The notes beneath the pieces are model-generated. The model saw only the letters and a list, made by a program, of their open reading frames with translations, ran no database searches and was not told where the DNA came from. A program made the position numbers and the translations under genes. DNA of 64,000 nucleotides, taken from assembly GCF_010389155.1 (NCBI RefSeq), contig NC_057763.1:31044645-31108644 (forward strand). The letters are read 5' to 3'. Positions 59,263 to 64,000 of this stretch are shown one piece after another (the first letter of the stretch is position 1; every line of letters begins with the position of its first letter). The DNA comes from Erigeron canadensis (Eukaryota; Streptophyta; Magnoliopsida; Asterales; Asteraceae).

Positions 59263-59731
59263 TCTATATTATATTATAAAACAGATTTTCAACATTGAAT
59301 TTTCAATATTGATTTTAAATACATCCCTAAAATGTCTTTCCTATCTATTCTATATTTACCTAAAATAACTATAATACTTTTTATCTCTTCTCAAATCTCA
59401 ATCAATCATTTTTTTTTCTCTCATCCATAAATCATTTATTTCACCAATTCATTCAAAATGTTTTATCTCAAAAACTGTACATCGATAAATTATAAAAATT
59501 ATATGTGTGTTCTTAAAACTTCATACTCTTTCATTAGAGATGTCATTCGATATACTTTCTAACGAATTTTTAAATCCGAGGCAAAACCTGTACGGCTAAA
59601 ACATTTGACTATCATACTCTATGACATATCAACTCCTATGACTTATCACACTATATCACCACCTATCACACTTTATGACTTAACTATCACCTCATCATCT
59701 CACCAACGCAACGGGCAAATACTTACTCTAG
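59263..59731 (+). mobile_element. Non-autonomous Helitron
   Basis: It begins TCTATATTATATTATAAAA after an A, the same start as the element at 23403. It ends AACGGGCAAATACTTACTCTAG (CTAG 59728-59731) before a T. 469 bp. It begins 3 bp from the end of the oppositely oriented Helitron. Confidence 0.7.
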
Positions 59732-60211
59732 TATAATATAATAGACGTTTACACGATGCATAGGAACAAGTTTTACCTCAAAGTCATAATAATAACAACC
59801 GATCTAAACAAATGCAGAATTTTAAAATATTTATCCCCTATTTTTCCAAAATTAAATATTATCCTCTATTATATTTGATGCACACTCTTATCAAAAAAAT
59901 CACATGCCACACAAAACTACTTTCAAAACAAATGTCTCGCAATTCACTCGCAAGAACAAGATAACGAAGAACATTTATTTATTTATACATTTACTTCTTC
60001 CCATTTCTCATCTCCAGAAATAATAAATAAAATAAAAACATCACCACATCCAATAGTCCTGGGAAAATGATAATAAAAAAACAAAATAAAACAGAAAAAT
60101 AAAAAATCACCAATTTATACTTCACAAAAAATGGGAAAATTGGTAACTTTTTGTTCAAAAACTTAAAATTTTCAAGTAAAAAAACTTCTAAAAAATGAAA
60201 TAAATAAAAAT
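59732..60211. other. 3' flank of the 60212 gene, AT-rich
   Basis: Probably includes the 3' UTR of the minus-strand gene. The frame at 59991-60233 is hydrophobic low-complexity sequence with no support as a gene. Confidence 0.35.
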
Positions 60212-60790
60212 TTAAACACCCCAAACCCCCCAAATCCTGCTACCGATAAAATTTACAACTTTTCTAACTGAACCTTTTTCTGACGTCACCATTTTATCTT
60301 GACCCACGTCATCTTCATCCTCACCGGAGCTTTCCTCGACTGGCGGCGGCGCGTGAGAAATACTATCAACAACTTGCGGCGGCGGCGGCTGAGGAGAAAC
60401 TTTATTCTTTTTCCTATGTTTCTTGTTTTTCTTGTTATGAATTAATCCATCTTCATAAGCATCGATGATTTCATGAATCAATTGTCTGTTTTTTGAACAA
60501 TCCCAACGAACCCAGTAACTTGTGTAGCAAGAAAAACAGTTGCAGTTAAACTGCGGCGCGTGGTATCCACCGCCTTCACAGCCGCCAAATTGGTTGGTGG
60601 GTTTGGTGGATATGGAGCTTGAGATGAGGTAAGCTAAGACTTCTTGGTCTGCCAGTGAAAGGGCGGCGGCGAGTGTGGCTATTGCTGGTGGTAGTATAGA
60701 TAAGTGGTTTATGGTGGTCGTGGGTGGCGCCGACGTCGGCGGCGGTGATGGGTGGATTTTGTGTTTGTTGTGGTTGTAAAGCTTTCTCAT
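60212..60790 (-). CDS. Plant-specific conserved protein of unknown function (At1g24270-like)
   Basis: Intronless, 192 residues. The ATG at 60790 gives MRKLYNHNKHKIHPSPPPTSAPP, a basic, Pro-rich start. Residues about 33-60 (LPPAIATLAAALSLADQEVLAYLIS) form a hydrophobic helix. The core has Cys residues in GGCEGGGYHAPQFNCNCFSCYTSYWVRWDCSKNR, suggesting a small metal-binding or disulphide module, followed by IHEIIDAYED. Then come a Lys-rich stretch (NKKNKKHRKKNK), a Pro/acidic linker (EESSGEDEDD) and a hydrophobic end (VVNFIGSRIWGVWGV). It resembles an Arabidopsis family that I recall as At1g24270/At1g62422, without known function. A TATA-like run (ATATATATAC) lies about 70 bp upstream (-). Confidence 0.85.
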   Translation of the reverse strand: MRKLYNHNKHKIHPSPPPTSAPPTTTINHLSILPPAIATLAAALSLADQEVLAYLISSSISTKPTNQFGGCEGGGYHAPQFNCNCFSCYTSYWVRWDCSKNRQLIHEIIDAYEDGLIHNKKNKKHRKKNKVSPQPPPPQVVDSISHAPPPVEESSGEDEDDVGQDKMVTSEKGSVRKVVNFIGSRIWGVWGV

Positions 60791-61402
60791 TTGCGGAAAT
60801 GTGGTGGATTTTTTTTTTATAAAAAAATTGTGGTGGAATGAAAAGGGTTAGTGAAGTATATATATGTGTGTAAAGGTTGAATAATTGAAACTTTGCAAGG
60901 GTAATAATGGAATAAGAAATTGTTTGTCATGTCATATATTCTAGTAGTTTTTTAGTACTACAGTTATTTAGTGAAGTCTCTACGTGTGTGAAATGAAAGG
61001 ATAATGATATACATTAAAATAAAATTAAAGTAAATGTTACGACTTACAAGTATATATTATTAGATATATGAGTTTAGTTGATTTATTATTTTTTAAAATA
61101 ATATGTATCTCATATTTGTAACTAACAATTTGAGTTGTGTGTTAAAATTTGACTAGATAGATATATTTTGGATAGTCACAGAACTTTAGAAATAATTGCT
61201 ATTTTGATTAAGTCTCGTATAGCTTCCTATAAGTTTGTTATTTATTTTGTGATTTTGCTTGGTATTGTCTATTGTGAACTTAATTACCTCTTTCCAATTT
61301 TGTGAAGTATTGTGCTTTTAAAAAAAATGACTATATGTATGAGAAGTTTTTTTCTCCAAATTATTCATGAATATTAACTAAGATATACATGATTCACTGA
61401 GT
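60791..61402. other. Promoter side of the 60212 gene and AT-rich spacer
   Basis: The TATA-like motif for the minus-strand gene is near 60860-60870. No other feature seen up to the Harbinger target site. Confidence 0.4.
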
Positions 61403-61405
61403 TAA

Positions 61406-63510
61406 GAGCATTCACAACGGATTCGTCCCTGTTCGTCCATGTCTCGTTCTTGACCGAGGGACGAGCGCACACGGTTAGGTGTGGCTCGTCCCGGTGCTCG
61501 TTCTCGGCTGTTCGTTCCCCCAGAAACGAACGCTCCGGAAGTTTTTTTTTTTTTTGGCCAACGACTAGTTTTTTCAAAATTTTTAAAAATGTTACACTAT
61601 CAGTCCCTAAAACGGCCATTTCCGAATTTTATACCTATTTTCAATTTTGGTCCCTCTTTATCACTTATATATAGAACTCTTTACATCTATAGTTTTTATA
61701 AACAAAAAACACACTTTTATAAACATAAAACACAATTTCATATATCTAAAATCATCATGTCTTTTTCACTTCCGTCAAGTGCTAACACATACACACGACA
61801 AGAGTTATTTGGGATTGACTCCGACGATGAAGAACTTATCACTATAATGGGTGATTTTACCGTTTTGCTCGAAAATGGGGACTCTTCAACCCCTCTCACT
61901 CGTGTTTATATCCCAAGAGATCGACTTGGTGCAAGGAATCAGTTGATGAATGATTACTTTGTCGAAAACTCAAAGTACCCGCCACACTTCTTTAGGCGGC
62001 GTTTTCGCATGCGAAAAGAGCTATTCATGCGTATAGCTAACGATATCGCTGCTTTCTCCCCAGTTGGTGACGAACCCGTGCCTCCTCATTTTGTTGATGC
62101 ACGTAGAGACTTCACTAAATAATTGTAGTACGTCAGCTAGCATATGGCATGCGAAAAGAGCTATTCATGCGTACAGCGTGTAGATGCACAGGGTAACCTC
62201 GGTTTTTCTACAATTCAAAAGTGTACATCTGCGATACGTCAGCTAGCATATGGCAACGTGGCCGATTCACTTGATGAGTATCTACAAATGGGTGAACAAA
62301 CTTCCAGAGACGCGCTTGATGCTTTTTGTATGTGTGTGTTTGACCTTTACAGGGAAAAGTACTTATGAAGACCAACAACAGATAATATACAATGTATCTA
62401 CCAGAAACACGCAGAACTCCATGGTTTTCCAGGGATGCTTGGGAGCATCGACTGTATGCATTGGCCCTGGAAAAGGTGTCCAAAAGCATGGCAAGGTCAG
62501 TTCACTCGAGGTGATAAAGGGGTACCAACCATCATGCTTGAAGCGGTAGCATCGTACGATTTATGGATTTGGCATGCATTTTTTGGAACGACAGGTTCGA
62601 ACAATGACATAAACGTACTCAATCAATCACATTTGTTTAGGGAAATCGTTAAGGATACGACTCCGGATACTTCATTTACAGTTAACGGAACCGAGTATAA
62701 GAAGGGGTATTATCTAGCCGATGGTATTTATCCTGAGTGGGCGACATTTGTCAAGGCTTTTTCATGCCCACAAGACCCGTGGAGGAAAAAATTCAAGAAG
62801 TATCAAGAAAGTGCGCGAAAAGATGTGGAACGAGCATTTGGAGTTCTCCAAGGTCGTTGGGCAATCCTTACACACCCCTCAAGGTCGTTCAGTGTCAACA
62901 AGATTCTTCGAACCATGTATGCTTGTGTCATATTGCATAACATGATCGTTGAGCGGGTCATGCAATAACCTCATATGATCTAGAAATCCTAGCTGAGCCC
63001 CCCCCCCCCCCCCCCCCCCGTGTACCTGTTCGTACCTTCTGAGAGAGGATGGCGGTCCACGCACGGACCAATAAGGAGCTTCGAGACTGAGGGGTTCACC
63101 ACGGTCTTCGTCATGATCTTATCGAGCATATTTGGTGTCTCCCGTGATCCGTTGTTTGTCTTAATATTAATAAATTATGAAACCATGTTGTTGTTTTTAA
63201 TTAGTTGTGTGTTTTTTATTTAATGAAATTCTGAACTAGTATTGTATTGTATGAGTTTTTATTTAATGAAATTTTTAAGTGTGTTTTTATTAAATTATTG
63301 AAGTTGTATAAGTTAGAGGGTTAAAAGTGTATAATTAAATAGATGGTAGAATATTGGGTTGAAAATATAAAGTTAAAAAAATGATGGGTCCTAGACTAGT
63401 CCCTGGGTTGTGGGTGTTTTGGGGGATTAGTCCTTGGTTAGTCCTTGGGCTGATGTGGTGCTGACAGGGACTAGTCCTTAGAGGATGAGTGCCTACGACT
63501 GTGAATGCTC
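61406..63510 (+). mobile_element. PIF/Harbinger DNA transposon, full length but inactive
   Basis: Inverted ends GAGCATTCACA are flanked by TAA (61403-61405, 63511-63513), the TWA target of PIF/Harbinger. At 2105 bp it contains a single transposase gene with all coding segments in order but several lesions. It has no ORF1 of its own; the pseudogene at 32960-34138 is an ORF1 of this type, but whether the families match is unknown. Confidence 0.92.
61757..63143 (+). pseudogene. Harbinger (HARBI1/DDE_Tnp_4) transposase pseudogene
   Basis: The start MSFSLPSSANTYTRQ is at 61757. The N-terminal helix-turn-helix region includes PPHFFRRRFRMRKELFMRIAND and QKCTSAIRQLAYG. The DDE catalytic residues are all visible: D in GSIDCMHW, D in SNNDINVL and E in ERAFGVLQGRW. 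Lesions: an insertion of about 54-60 bp near 62120-62173 with three in-frame stops (TAA 62120, TAG 62126, TAG 62138); TGA 62366-62368 where Arg (CGA) is expected; a one-base frameshift near 62955; a 22-C run (62998-63019); and TGA 63088-63090. The C-terminal motif HDLIEHIW lies just before the final stop at about 63143. Three of the four large segments remain in one register. Confidence 0.88.
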
Positions 63511-63513
63511 TAA

Positions 63514-63736
63514 GATGAATGTCCACTACACATTCGTTTTCTTCGTCCCTTTCACTCGTCCACACTCTAAGGCCGAGGCAACACCATAAGGTGAGACTCG
63601 TTCCTGCCTCATCGGCTCGTCTTTGTTTGTTTCGTCCCTCCACATGTGAGCTAGATAATTGAAGTGTGTGTGAGATGTTTAAAGGCTAGTGATATAAATG
63701 GTGTGTTCTAAACTAATCCTTTCATTGTGAATGTTT
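63514..63736. mobile_element. Harbinger-derived MITE adjacent to the full element
   Basis: The right end GTGAATGTTT is followed by TAA (63737-63739), and the left border abuts the TAA (63511-63513) shared with the larger element. The interior (CTCGTCC, CCGAGG, GGTGAGACTCGTTCC, CATCGGCTCGTC) resembles the left 110 bp of the 61406 element. The left terminal repeat is diverged (GATGAATG). 223 bp. Confidence 0.55.
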
Positions 63737-63739
63737 TAA

Positions 63740-64000
63740 GGGATTAGTCTTGGCGCAGAGTAACACAGGTACCAATCATTTTGAAGGACGATCATAACGA
63801 AGCCTCTTATCCATTTATTGGTTTAGACATTTTCCAACACATCTCTAAATATTTACTCATGGATTTTTAGGTATAAATTGTAGTTTCAGGTATTGTATAC
63901 TGGCTTTGAGCTTTAGCTCAATAATTGAAATTTCATCTCCTTGCAAACTTTGGGAAAGATTTAGGAATTAAGTCCCTTCATGAGGACTTGAATTGAGTAT
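63740..64000. other. Window end, no feature seen
   Basis: No recognisable gene or repeat in the last 260 bases. Confidence 0.35.

Noticed and set aside
61481..61756. N-terminal extension of the Harbinger frame upstream of 61757
   Set aside because: It covers terminal-repeat and poly-T sequence. The conserved protein starts at the ATG at 61757.

Overview
This is a 64 kb piece of a plant nuclear genome. Split genes with GT-AG introns, a cytosolic ribosomal protein gene with a plant-type promoter, a plant GH17-X8 glucanase and plant families of LTR elements, Helitrons, hATs, MULEs and PIF/Harbingers all point there. It looks like an AT-rich eudicot. An asterid such as a member of the Asteraceae is my guess, from the style of the repeats only. 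There is no viral, bacterial, organellar or CRISPR content.

Host genes, left to right: RPL7 (uL30, six coding exons, +, 3753-5531); a secreted GH17 beta-1,3-glucanase with an X8 domain (-, 8563-10910, tiny last exon); an uncharacterised ten-exon protein with a very hydrophobic C-terminal half (-, 12406-17575); a small five-exon protein with two predicted membrane segments (+, 43580-46304); ZW10/MIP1, a 14-exon tethering and kinetochore protein (-, 47740-54143); and an intronless plant-specific Cys-containing protein (-, 60212-60790). All multi-exon models keep phase across every junction. A gene starting off the left edge probably has its promoter near 300-335 (-).

Between 28.1 and 29.4 kb is a likely non-coding transcription unit. 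A telo-box, site II and TATA promoter precedes a box C/D snoRNA with a complete C, D', C', D set and a terminal stem. Its D' guide matches the CGGUAAUUCC segment of 18S rRNA. A tandemly duplicated hairpin lies just after it.

Much of the rest is a layered record of transposition, and many elements can be delimited by their target-site duplications (TSDs): a hAT inside a Tourist-like MITE (916-2399); a hairpin MULE beside a hAT MITE (6627-7600); a copia-type solo LTR inside a Helitron-like segment (18.5-20.9 kb); a gypsy-type solo LTR inside a hAT (21060-23308); a second inside a fold-back element (24.0-26.66 kb); a third at 34385-36865; a young but defective Ty1/copia element (37847-42267); a LINE 3' fragment in the ZW10 upstream region; three Helitron-type elements (57.9-59.7 kb); and an almost complete but dead PIF/Harbinger (61406-63510) followed by a MITE-sized relative that shares its TAA.

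The host genes are unrelated housekeeping or cell-wall genes and do not form a pathway cluster. Four solo LTRs against one LTR pair suggests that LTR-LTR recombination has been active here. I see no new protein-based defence or metabolic system. The most informative items are the snoRNA unit and the double-templated filler insertion inside the Harbinger transposase.
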